From assembly GCF_014323565.1 (NCBI RefSeq), contig NZ_CP058669.1, positions 2,135,501-2,199,500 of the forward strand: DNA of 64,000 nucleotides, given 5' to 3'. Both the position numbers and the translations under genes were made by a program. Source of the stretch: Hyphobacterium sp. CCMP332. GTDB lineage: Bacteria; Pseudomonadota; Alphaproteobacteria; Caulobacterales; Maricaulaceae. Positions 56,414 through 64,000 of this stretch are shown here, piece by piece. Position 1 is the stretch's first letter. Each line of letters opens with the position of its first letter. The notes under the pieces are model-generated. The model ran no database searches and was not told the origin of the DNA. It saw only the letters and a program-made list of their open reading frames with translations.

Positions 56414-56535
56414 GAAAGGCCTCCATTTGAACGCGGCGAAATCGCCGCCAGGACATTGAGCGCGCCGCTATAACGCAAACGGACACCGGGGTCACCACCT
56501 CGATGCCCGTTCGATTTGGCATAGCGGCTTTGCGG

Positions 56536-57411
56536 TTACGGTCCGGAAATTTCAATGCCACGATCGCGCAACAGAGAGATCACGCCTTGCTCGCCCGGCA
56601 AGTGCCCCGAACCGACGGCGATGAAAACCGTGCCCGATCCATCGAGTATATTCTCGATCTCTTCCACCCAGCGCTGATTGCGCTGGACAATGATGACGTC
56701 ATGAACTTCCGGCGCGTCTGCCCGCATCTGGCCATTCATCACGGCGTCAATGGCCGCCTGATCGCCATTGGCCCAGGACGTCACCAGCGTATCAATCTGG
56801 TCCGGCGATGCCTCGAACTCGGCCATGGTCTCTTCGAGCAGGCGTACTTCGACATCCTGCGGAAGATCAGCGAAGAAGCCGATCTGCTCCTGCACGGTTT
56901 CGAAATAGGCCAAAGTCTTGCCGGCGTCGTTCGCCATCGGCCAGAGCGTGGCTTCAACGCCCGATTCCGGGTTATATCCTGACGCCACAATAAAGCCGAC
57001 GCTCAACTGGACCGTCGCGATCCAGGGCCGCAGGCTTTCCAGCTGGGCCGCCGAAAAGCCGACCTGCGGGGCAAATTCCTCGATCAATGCCCAGGTCTCC
57101 TCGCTGACAAGCGACGACAGGGTCACGCCGGCCGGATTCATCGCGTTGGCCAACACAGCCTGCTGCATCGAACTGGCCTGTGCGGGGTCGTTTACCGGGG
57201 CTTCGAAATACACGGTATCGGCCGCATCAAAGGCCGACATGACCTCCTCGGTCTGCCACTCAATGCCCGGCCGCAGGATATGCACCGTGCCGAAAACATA
57301 TATGTCGCTGTCTTCGTCCTGAATGTGCCAGAGCGTCGGGTCAGCCGACGCCGTACCCACGAGCAGGGTGGCGGCAATTATCCCGCCGGCAAGCATTTTG
57401 AAGGGCTTCAT
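56536..57411 (-). CDS. TraB/GumN family protein, secreted
   Basis: 291 aa from ATG 57411 (MKPFKML); the open frame runs 57 codons upstream without family sequence. Signal peptide 1-22. The TraB/GumN marks are FGTVHILRPGIEW and the late VGSGHLPGEQGVISLLRDRG. The family (Tiki-like) includes putative metalloproteases. Function here unproven. Confidence 0.87.
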   Translation of the reverse strand: MKPFKMLAGGIIAATLLVGTASADPTLWHIQDEDSDIYVFGTVHILRPGIEWQTEEVMSAFDAADTVYFEAPVNDPAQASSMQQAVLANAMNPAGVTLSSLVSEETWALIEEFAPQVGFSAAQLESLRPWIATVQLSVGFIVASGYNPESGVEATLWPMANDAGKTLAYFETVQEQIGFFADLPQDVEVRLLEETMAEFEASPDQIDTLVTSWANGDQAAIDAVMNGQMRADAPEVHDVIIVQRNQRWVEEIENILDGSGTVFIAVGSGHLPGEQGVISLLRDRGIEISGP

Positions 57412-57509
57412 GTCTGTCTCCAGTCCTGGAATGTAATTCGGCCGGTCGCGGTCACTATTGCGGCCTGTATGCGGGGTTTCTACCGGGAACGGGTCCGCTT
57501 CCGTCTCCC

Positions 57510-58373
57510 CTATCGCTGACAAGTCGGGCAGAAAAATGTCGAGCGCCCCGATTGCACGATGCGCTCGATCACACCGCCACACCCTGCCGTCACACAGACC
57601 TGACCCTCCTGCCCATAGGCCCGGAATGTGTGCTGGAAATAGCCCAGCTCGCCGTCCGCCGAGGCGAAATCCTTCAGACTGGACCCGCCAGCGGCAATCG
57701 CCTCGTCAATCACCTGCCGGACCGCCAGCGCCAACCGCTCGGCGCGCTGCGGCCCCAGCGTTCCGGCCATCCGGCGCGGCGAGAGCCCGGCCCGGTGCAA
57801 GGCTTCACACACATATATATTGCCCAGACCGGCGACGACGCGCTGATCCAGCAGAGCCGCCTTCAGCGGTGCTTTTTTGCCCTTCACGCGAGCCTGCAGA
57901 AACGGTCCCGAGAATTCATTTGAATTGGGTTCGGGCCCGAGACCGGCCAGAAACGGCACGGCGGCTTCGTGATCTGTCGGAAATAGCGTCATGAAACCAA
58001 ATCGGCGGGGGTCATTGAAAACAATGCTCGCCCCGCCCTCCATGCCAAACACAACATGGTCATGTTTTTCGGACGTGCCGGGCGCATGCGCAAAACTGCC
58101 GGGCTTTTCGGTCTGTGTCTCAAGCTGGATTGTGAATCGCCCCGACATGCCCAGATGTGCCAGCAGGGTTTCGCCGCTTTCCAGACGGAAGAGAAGGTAT
58201 TTGGCGCGCCGGTCCAGCCGCTCGACCCGTATACCGGTCAGGCGCTCGGCAAAGCCGTCAGGAAATGGAAAACGCAAATCCGGGCGGCGATTCTCGGCGC
58301 GCTCGATGAGGCGCCCCTCCATGACCGGAGCCAGCCCCTTGCGGACAGTTTCAACTTCAGGAAGCTCGGGCAT
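57510..58373 (-). CDS. mutM: Formamidopyrimidine-DNA glycosylase
   Basis: 287 aa glycosylase/AP lyase for 8-oxoguanine. The N-terminus is [13 protein letters not shown] with the catalytic Pro2 and Glu3, Lys58 in RAKYLLF, and a four-Cys zinc finger at the end ([13 protein letters not shown]). Divergent from ubiE, 47 bp apart. Confidence 0.96.
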   Translation of the reverse strand: MPELPEVETVRKGLAPVMEGRLIERAENRRPDLRFPFPDGFAERLTGIRVERLDRRAKYLLFRLESGETLLAHLGMSGRFTIQLETQTEKPGSFAHAPGTSEKHDHVVFGMEGGASIVFNDPRRFGFMTLFPTDHEAAVPFLAGLGPEPNSNEFSGPFLQARVKGKKAPLKAALLDQRVVAGLGNIYVCEALHRAGLSPRRMAGTLGPQRAERLALAVRQVIDEAIAAGGSSLKDFASADGELGYFQHTFRAYGQEGQVCVTAGCGGVIERIVQSGRSTFFCPTCQR

Positions 58374-58420
58374 GATGTCGCGCTAGTGCAAACCAGTTCA
58401 TTGCCCTATCTTCCGTCCCC

Positions 58421-59188
58421 ATGAGTGAACCGCAATCAGAAACCGCATCCTTCGGCTTCAGGGATGTTCCGAAATCCGAGAAGGCCTCGCTGGTACGCGG
58501 CGTCTTTGACCGGTCCGCGCGCAAATATGATCTGATGAATGATCTGATGTCGCTGGGTATTCACCGCGCCTGGAAAGACATGACGATCGAGCGCGCCAAT
58601 CCCCAGCCCGGTCAGAAGCTGATCGACGTGGCCGGCGGCACCGGAGATCTCGCCCGGGCTTTCGTGGCAAAAGCCGAACAACGGCGCAAAACACGCGGCG
58701 GCGATCCGGCAACGGCCATCGTCACCGACATCAACGAGCAGATGTTGCTGGCCGGCCTCAAACGCGGCGGCGGCGATCATCTGACCTGGGCGGTCGGCAA
58801 TGCCGAATGTCTGCCCTTCGAGGACAAGAGCGCTGATTGCGTCACGATTGCCTTCGGCATCCGCAATGTGACCGATCGTATGTCTGCGCTGAAGGAAATG
58901 CGCCGCGTGCTGAAACCGGCCGGGCGCTTTCTGTGTCTGGAATTCTCGCGCCCGACCACGCGGGCGCTGGAGCGCATCTATGATGCCTGGTCGTTCAATG
59001 CGATCCCGGTTCTGGGCGAGAAGATCGCGCAGGACCGCGACAGCTATCAATACCTGGTCGAATCCATCCGCCGCTTTCCGCATCAGGACGCCTTTGCGGC
59101 CGAGTTGCGCGAGGCCGGTTTCGGTCAGGTCAGTGTCACCAATTTTTCCGGCGGCATCGCCGCGCTCCACACCGGCTGGCGGATTTGA
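58421..59188 (+). CDS. ubiE: Demethylmenaquinone/ubiquinone C-methyltransferase UbiE
   Basis: 255 aa class I AdoMet methyltransferase of ubiquinone biosynthesis. AdoMet-binding [15 protein letters not shown], then [15 protein letters not shown] and FLCLEFSRP are diagnostic. It lies in the mutM-ubiE-ubiB-coaBC order known in alphaproteobacteria, here interrupted by the YciI/ECF42 insertion. Confidence 0.95.
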   Translation: MSEPQSETASFGFRDVPKSEKASLVRGVFDRSARKYDLMNDLMSLGIHRAWKDMTIERANPQPGQKLIDVAGGTGDLARAFVAKAEQRRKTRGGDPATAIVTDINEQMLLAGLKRGGGDHLTWAVGNAECLPFEDKSADCVTIAFGIRNVTDRMSALKEMRRVLKPAGRFLCLEFSRPTTRALERIYDAWSFNAIPVLGEKIAQDRDSYQYLVESIRRFPHQDAFAAELREAGFGQVSVTNFSGGIAALHTGWRI

Positions 59189-59199
59189 TTTCACCTGAT

Positions 59200-59226
59200 T
59201 GTCGAAATCGGGAAAACTCATCCGTC
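59200..59226 (+). promoter_or_regulatory. Putative ECF42-type promoter
   Basis: TGTCGA, 17 bases, CGTC. From memory of the ECF42 literature this is the reported -35 and -10 pair for ECF42 target promoters. It is 44 bases ahead of the first YciI ATG and fits autoregulation by the downstream sigma gene. Confidence 0.6.
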
Positions 59227-59269
59227 TTGAAGGCGACCGGGATATCCGGCCACCTTCAAACGGGAGAGC

Positions 59270-59623
59270 ATGATGCAATACGCAATACTGTTTTATGAGA
59301 GCGCCTGGGATTTTGCCGCAAGGCAAGATCCGGCCCGCGCGGATTACTGGCAGGGATGGACATCCTATAGCGGCACGATTGGCCAGTCGGGCAAGCTGAC
59401 CGGCGGGGCCGCCCTGCAGGGACCGGAAACCGGCGCCACCCTGAAAGCCGGCACGGTGCAGGATGGGCCCTATGCCGACACCAAGGAGCAATTGGGGGGC
59501 TTTTTCATGGTCGAGGCTGACAGTCTGGAGGATGCGCTGGAAATCGCCGCCCGGGCCCCGACGGCCGGAACCGGGGCTGTTGAAGTCCGCCCGGTTTTAC
59601 CCATGACACAAGGAGAGAGCTGA
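59270..59623 (+). CDS. YciI family protein (DGPF type), copy 1
   Basis: 117 aa small dimeric ferredoxin-like fold. The family stretch VQDGPYADTKEQLGGFFMVEA holds the DGPF-type motif (here DGPY). It begins at ATG 59270 after GGGAG. Function unknown. Copies pair with ECF42 sigma factors, as here. Confidence 0.9.
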   Translation: MMQYAILFYESAWDFAARQDPARADYWQGWTSYSGTIGQSGKLTGGAALQGPETGATLKAGTVQDGPYADTKEQLGGFFMVEADSLEDALEIAARAPTAGTGAVEVRPVLPMTQGES

Positions 59624-59626
59624 GCC

Positions 59627-59968
59627 ATGCAATTCATGTTGCTTTTACACGATGACGAAGCGGCCTGGACGGGCCTTTCCGAAGACCGGCAGATGGCGAT
59701 TGTCGGCGAACACATGGCCTATTCGGATGAGCTGCAGACCGCCGGGGCTTTCGTGTCCGGCGCGGCGCTCGATCCTGCAGGATCGGCGAAAATCGTCACA
59801 GGTTCCGGCATACAGGACGGTCCCTACGCTGATACCAAGGAGCAGCTCGGCGGATTCTATCTGATCGAGGCGGCCTCCATGGCAGAAGCGGTGGAATGGG
59901 CCGGCAAATGCCCGGCGGCAAAAACCGGCAAGGTCGAGGTCCGGCCCGTCCCGGACTATGGCGGATAG
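59627..59968 (+). CDS. YciI family protein (DGPF type), copy 2
   Basis: 113 aa paralogue of the preceding gene (IQDGPYADTKEQLGGFYLIEA), starting three bases after its stop with AGGAG upstream. It overlaps the sigma factor by 11 bp, so all three are one operon. Both copies may form a heterodimer. Confidence 0.9.
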   Translation: MQFMLLLHDDEAAWTGLSEDRQMAIVGEHMAYSDELQTAGAFVSGAALDPAGSAKIVTGSGIQDGPYADTKEQLGGFYLIEAASMAEAVEWAGKCPAAKTGKVEVRPVPDYGG

Positions 59969-61190
59969 GCCCTTGCAGGATCCGGCCCGGCGGGCGGCGG
60001 AAGACGCTGTTCGCAATGCCTATGGCCGGATCCTCGCCCTGCTCGCCATTCGCAGCGGCAACCTTGCCAACGCCGAGGACGCGCTGGCCGAAGCGCTCGC
60101 CCGCGCCCTCGAGGTCTGGCCGCAGTCCGGCGTGCCGGACAAGCCGGAAGCCTGGCTTCTAACCACGGCCCGCCGCCTCGTGATCGACACGGCGCGGAAA
60201 AAATCAACCGAGACAGCCCGGCAAGCCGACGTCCGGCTTCTCCTCGAGGAAGGTGAGGCGGCGGTGACGGAAGCGGACAGCCTTCCCGATGAACGCCTGA
60301 AATTGCTCTTTGTCTGCACGCACCCGGCGATCGAACCGGGCATGCAGGCTCCGCTCATGCTGCAGACCGTGCTGGGTCTCGATGCGTCCCGGATTGCTAG
60401 CGCCTTTCTGGTGCGCCCTGCCACAATGAGCCAGCGGCTAGTCCGGCAGAAATCCGCCCTGAAGACGGCCGGGGCCGCGTTCGATATTCCGGACAGGGGC
60501 GAATGGCCGCAAAGGCTGAACGCTGTCCTGCAGGCCATTTACGGTGCCTATAACGCCGGATGGGATGATCATGCCGACGCCTCACTTGCGGGTGAAGCGC
60601 TGTTTCTCGCCTCGCTCATAAACAAACTGTTGCCCTTTGAGGCTGAGGCCGCGGGCCTGATGTCACTCATCCTGCATTGTGAGGCCCGTCGCCACGCGAG
60701 GCGCGACGAAGCGGGCCGGTTCGTTCCGCTGGACCAGCAGGATGCGACCCGATGGGACGAGGCCAGGATTGCCGAGGCCGAGCGCCTGCTCGGCACAGCC
60801 TTGCGGATGGGAAATATCGGGCGATTCCAGCTGGAGGCGGCTCTGCAATCTGCCCATGCGGCCCGAAGGATCACCGGGCAAACGGACTGGGCCGCCATCC
60901 TCGCCATCTATGACCGGTTGATCGCGGTCAGCCCGGCTCTGGGTGCGAGGGTTGGCCGGGCGGCGGCCATCGGCCGGAATGTATCGCCGGAAGCCGGACT
61001 TGCGGCGCTGGATGATCTGCCCGGCGACCGCACGGCACAGTATCAGCCCTATTGGGCCACACGGGCGCATCTCGAAGCGCTCAGGGGCAATATGCCAGCA
61101 GCACAGAAGGCCTACCATACGGCGATCGGTCTGACATCAGACAGTGCGGTCCGGAATTTTCTCCTGACGCGGCTGGCGGGGACGGGGTGA
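59958..61190 (+). CDS. ECF42-type RNA polymerase sigma factor with C-terminal extension
   Basis: 410 aa, more than twice a minimal ECF sigma. Region 2 is NAYGRILALLAIRSGNLANA and region 4 spans LGLDASRIASAFLVRPATMS. The long tail (about 180-410) has TPR-like helices (NAGWDDHADASLAGEALFLA), as in the DUF6596 extension of ECF42. Signal unknown. The extension, not a separate anti-sigma, is thought to tune activity. Confidence 0.9.
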   Translation: MADRPLQDPARRAAEDAVRNAYGRILALLAIRSGNLANAEDALAEALARALEVWPQSGVPDKPEAWLLTTARRLVIDTARKKSTETARQADVRLLLEEGEAAVTEADSLPDERLKLLFVCTHPAIEPGMQAPLMLQTVLGLDASRIASAFLVRPATMSQRLVRQKSALKTAGAAFDIPDRGEWPQRLNAVLQAIYGAYNAGWDDHADASLAGEALFLASLINKLLPFEAEAAGLMSLILHCEARRHARRDEAGRFVPLDQQDATRWDEARIAEAERLLGTALRMGNIGRFQLEAALQSAHAARRITGQTDWAAILAIYDRLIAVSPALGARVGRAAAIGRNVSPEAGLAALDDLPGDRTAQYQPYWATRAHLEALRGNMPAAQKAYHTAIGLTSDSAVRNFLLTRLAGTG

Positions 61191-61287
61191 AAAATTGTCA
61201 CCCTGATAAATGTGCTGGCCCGTTACCTGTATGCGACCGCATACCACGCTCGCCATCGAAGCCATGGCGCATTAAACCTCCCATCCG

Positions 61288-62856
61288 ATGTTCAGAACCC
61301 TTGCTTCCCTTGGCCGGCTTGTCCGGGCCGGATTCACGCTGGCGCGTTACGACGCCATCTTTCCGCGCGAATATCAGGAGAAGTTTCCGCCATCACTGGT
61401 CGCGCTGGCCGCCGTCACCCGGCTGTTCTCGCGCCGTGGCGAGGCGGACAATCCCGGCGAAAGACTGGCACGGGCACTGGAAAAACTCGGCCCGTCCTAT
61501 GTGAAGCTGGGACAGGTGCTCGCCACACGGGCCGATGTGGTCGGTCAGCGCTTCGCGCGCGGCCTGTCGCGCCTGCAGGACCAGATGCCGGCCTTCGACC
61601 AGCAAATCGCCATCGCCACACTGGAGCGCGAGCTGGGCGGAGAGCTGGCCGACTGGTTCACCGAATTTCGCGAGCCCGTGAATGCCGCATCGGTCGCGCA
61701 GGTTCACCGCGCGACCACGACCGATGGCCGCGATGTCGCCGTGAAAATCCTGAGGCCCGGAATTGAAGCCCGGCTTCAAAAAGACATTCGCGCCATGCAA
61801 TTGGGCGCAAAGCTGGTTCAGCATTTCGTCCCGGCCGCCAAACGCCTCGAACCGGTGAAATTCGTCGACACCGTGGCCCGCGCCACCGAACTGGAAACCG
61901 ACCTGCGCCTCGAAGCGGCCTCTGCCAGCGAACTCGCCGAAGCGGCAGCCCTCGCCGAGAATTACCGGATTCCCGAGATCGACTGGGAGCGCTCGGCCAA
62001 GCGGGTCCTGACCACGCACTGGATTGACGGCATCCCGCTGACCGATACGGACCGCATTGATGCCGCCGGCATAAATCGCGTGGCGCTGGCCAACACGCTG
62101 ACGCGCGCCTTCCTGACCACGGCGATGGAAGCGGGCGTATTCCATGCTGACATGCACGCCGGAAATCTGTTTGTGGATACGGACGGCAATCTCTGGGCTG
62201 TGGATTTCGGCATTATGGGCCGGATAGGCCGCGAAGAACGTCGTTTCCTTGCCATGATCCTGCACGGCTTCCTGACCCGCGATTACAAAGGGGCCGCCGA
62301 GGCCCATTTCAACGCCGGCTATGTTCCGCCCCGTCACTCGATCGATGATTTTGCGTCCGCGCTTCGTGCCGTCGGCGAGCCGATTTTCGGCAAAAGGGCC
62401 GACGAAGTGCCGATGAGCCGGGTGCTCTTGCAGCTTTTCGAGATTACCGACCTGTTCGACATGCATCTTCGCCCCGAACTGGTCCTGCTTCAGAAAACCA
62501 TGGTCCAGTCCGAGGGCGTGGCGCGCATCCTCAATCCCCAACACGATATGTGGGCCGCGTCAGCGCCCGTCGTGGAGAAGTGGATGAAGCGCGAACTGGG
62601 TCCTGAAGGCATCGCGATGGATTTTGTCGACGATCTCAAACGCCTGCGCGCCAGCGCAAAACGCCTGCCCGATGCAATCGAGGACTGGGCCGAGGCCGGC
62701 GCGCGCTTGCGCAGCGGTGAAATCAAGCTCGACGAAGCCAGCCTGACCCGGCTGGCGGGTCAGCAGCGCGAAGGCCGACTCTGGCGCTGGCTCGGCTATG
62801 GTGTGCTGGCGATGGCGGCCGGTGCCGCCGGTGCCAGCCTTTTCAGCCTGCTTTAA
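61288..62856 (+). CDS. ubiB: Ubiquinone biosynthesis kinase-like protein UbiB
   Basis: 522 aa atypical kinase needed for ubiquinone synthesis. The KxGQ motif VKLGQVLATRAD (near 72), the A-rich loop NAASVAQVHRA, VFHADMHAGNLFV and VDFGIMGRIG are all present. A C-terminal helix (about 500-520) anchors it to the membrane. It would act with UbiE. ATG 61288 is chosen by homology. Confidence 0.95.
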   Translation: MFRTLASLGRLVRAGFTLARYDAIFPREYQEKFPPSLVALAAVTRLFSRRGEADNPGERLARALEKLGPSYVKLGQVLATRADVVGQRFARGLSRLQDQMPAFDQQIAIATLERELGGELADWFTEFREPVNAASVAQVHRATTTDGRDVAVKILRPGIEARLQKDIRAMQLGAKLVQHFVPAAKRLEPVKFVDTVARATELETDLRLEAASASELAEAAALAENYRIPEIDWERSAKRVLTTHWIDGIPLTDTDRIDAAGINRVALANTLTRAFLTTAMEAGVFHADMHAGNLFVDTDGNLWAVDFGIMGRIGREERRFLAMILHGFLTRDYKGAAEAHFNAGYVPPRHSIDDFASALRAVGEPIFGKRADEVPMSRVLLQLFEITDLFDMHLRPELVLLQKTMVQSEGVARILNPQHDMWAASAPVVEKWMKRELGPEGIAMDFVDDLKRLRASAKRLPDAIEDWAEAGARLRSGEIKLDEASLTRLAGQQREGRLWRWLGYGVLAMAAGAAGASLFSLL

Positions 62857-63263
62857 AGCGCCAGAAGAAAGTGTAGCCACATCGCCGCCAGAACGACGGC
62901 GGAAATCCGGTGAACCAGAAACCGCAAACCGATAATGTTGATCGTAATGTGGATCAGCGTGTGCAGATATCGTAACCCGACAAACACCCACGCCAGCGTC
63001 AATTGCAGGCTCCATACCTCGATATCGGCGGCCAGATGCAGCGCAATCAGAACATAGAACAGCACCGGCAATTCCAGAAGATTCACGAGATTTCGTCCCG
63101 CATTGCCGACATAGGCGGGCGGCGGCGCGCCCGTCTTGGTCAGTGAATATTCTTTGGACAGCTCACCGCGCGCATTGGCGATCACGCCCAGCACGGTCAT
63201 CAGAAAATAGACAAACAGGGTAAGCAGTGCGAGCGCTGCGGCGGCATGAAGTATGGATGGCAT
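62853..63263 (-). CDS. MAPEG family membrane protein
   Basis: 136 aa with four helices. The Asn-rich VGNAGRNLVNLLELPVLFYVL segment and GLRYLHTLIHI loop are typical of MAPEG proteins, which include glutathione-using enzymes. Specific activity unknown. Convergent with ubiB (4 bp overlap). Confidence 0.87.
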   Translation of the reverse strand: MPSILHAAAALALLTLFVYFLMTVLGVIANARGELSKEYSLTKTGAPPPAYVGNAGRNLVNLLELPVLFYVLIALHLAADIEVWSLQLTLAWVFVGLRYLHTLIHITINIIGLRFLVHRISAVVLAAMWLHFLLAL

Positions 63264-63359
63264 GATGTCCTCCCCAGTTCAGACAAAAGACGCTAGCGCG
63301 CTTTGCCCTCCACCTGCGAGCAAAAACACGCTAGGAGATAACAGGTTCTGGAGGCCCGA

Positions 63360-63911
63360 ATGAGCGACAAGCGTATTCTTCTCATCATCGGTGGCGGCAT
63401 TGCCGCTTACAAATCGCTCGAACTGATCCGCGAACTTTCCCGGCGCGGCATCTCTTCGCGCTGCATCCTGACCAGCGCTGGAGAAAAATTCGTAACGCCA
63501 CTCAGCCTGGCAGCCCTGTCCGGCGACAAGGTCTATACCGACCTCTTTTCGCTGAATGACGAAGCCGAAATGGGCCATATCGAACTGTCCCGCTCCGCCG
63601 ATCTCGTGGTCGTCGCACCGGCCACGGCCGACCTGATGGGCAAATGCGCCAATGGCCTCGCCAACGATCTGGCCTCAACCACGCTTCTGGCAACCGACAA
63701 GCCGGTCCTCATGGCGCCGGCCATGAATGTTCGCATGTGGGAACACGCTGCCGTTCAACGAAATCTGGAAACACTCCGGTCCGACGGCATTGAATTTGTC
63801 GGCCCGGATGACGGCGAAATGGCCTGCGGCGAATTCGGACCCGGCCGCATGGCGGAGCCCTCGGCGATCGCCAGCGCCATCGAAGGCCTCCTGTCGCGGA
63901 TCTCTGCATGA
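63360..63911 (+). CDS. coaC: Phosphopantothenoylcysteine decarboxylase domain protein CoaC
   Basis: 183 aa flavoprotein of coenzyme A synthesis. FMN binding is seen in GGGIAAYKS, the active His73 is in [17 protein letters not shown] is the substrate Asn loop and [11 protein letters not shown] is the flap cysteine region. It lacks the fused CoaB half; the next frame encodes it with a 4-bp overlap (ATGA). Confidence 0.92.
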   Translation: MSDKRILLIIGGGIAAYKSLELIRELSRRGISSRCILTSAGEKFVTPLSLAALSGDKVYTDLFSLNDEAEMGHIELSRSADLVVVAPATADLMGKCANGLANDLASTTLLATDKPVLMAPAMNVRMWEHAAVQRNLETLRSDGIEFVGPDDGEMACGEFGPGRMAEPSAIASAIEGLLSRISA

Positions 63912-64000
63912 GCGGTCTCATCGGCAGGAAAATCGTCGTGACCGCTGGCCCGACGATCGAGGCCATCGACCCGGTGCGCTTCCTCTCCAACCGGTCCAGT
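63908..64000 (+). CDS. coaB: Phosphopantothenate-cysteine ligase CoaB, N-terminal fragment
   Basis: The first 31 codons of a CoaB-like protein running off the window: [20 protein letters not shown] is the ligase nucleotide-binding start. It begins with ATG 63908 overlapping the CoaC stop in the -1 frame. In most bacteria the two are one CoaBC polypeptide. Confidence 0.85.
   Translation, partial: MSGLIGRKIVVTAGPTIEAIDPVRFLSNRSS

Overview
The window is GC-rich, densely packed alphaproteobacterial chromosome next to the replication-initiation genes. The organism is most likely a stalked or marine alphaproteobacterium of the Hyphomonadaceae/Maricaulales type. Supporting evidence: dnaA, dnaN, recF and gyrB lie together beside rpsT, an enoyl-CoA hydratase, mutM, ubiE, ubiB and coaC/coaB; a RegB/RegA/SenC redox cluster; an alphaproteobacterial-type SOS box (GTTC-N7-GTTC) before mmcB; and an acidic tail on ribosomal protein S16. 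The genus cannot be assigned from the sequence alone. No tRNA, rRNA, CRISPR array, insertion sequence or prophage was seen.

Layout. 1-11 kb: a secreted PQQ-type sugar dehydrogenase, an intracellular PHB depolymerase, senC divergent from regB-regA, SOS-type mmcB facing a small zinc peptidase, a CobB sirtuin, small envelope proteins, and an overlapping pair of an M14 deacylase and a GCS2 ligase. 11-17 kb: the translation/secretion block ffh-rpsP-rimM-[two or three unknown TonB_C-like genes]-trmD-rplS. 16.7-18.6 kb: a repeat island around a DUF983 gene, with a 130-bp perfect duplication and at least two families of palindromic repeats. 18.5-25.5 kb: a dicarboxylate symporter, ahpC-ahpD divergent from oxyR, and a prolyl oligopeptidase lipoprotein. 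25.6-34.5 kb: dapF-mtaB-ftsY-DMT-yciB, a MarR regulator, and the cytochrome c maturation genes ccmABCDG with an unrelated DUF3298 gene between ccmB and ccmC. 34.7-47.8 kb: acnA, an ECF sigma factor with a membrane partner, a DUF1223 protein, a Gld-like ABC operon, Bax-inhibitor-1, thpR, and a degenerate GIY-YIG protein. 47.8-64 kb: gyrB, lysE, recF, dnaN, dnaA, rpsT, then mutM, ubiE, a YciI-YciI-ECF42 module, ubiB, MAPEG and split coaC/coaB.

How the genes work together. Many fit an aerobic, redox-sensing life: RegBA, SenC, Ccm, OxyR/Ahp, UbiE/UbiB and aconitase. The SRP pathway is represented by both Ffh and FtsY. Four regulatory calls rest on visible sites: the SOS box before mmcB, a TGTCGA-N17-CGTC site before the YciI/ECF42 genes, a dyad over the oxyR start, and a sigma-70 promoter before rpsT. 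The least explained content is the TonB_C-like trio between rimM and trmD, the GCS2/M14 pair, the degenerate GIY-YIG protein, and the repeat families.
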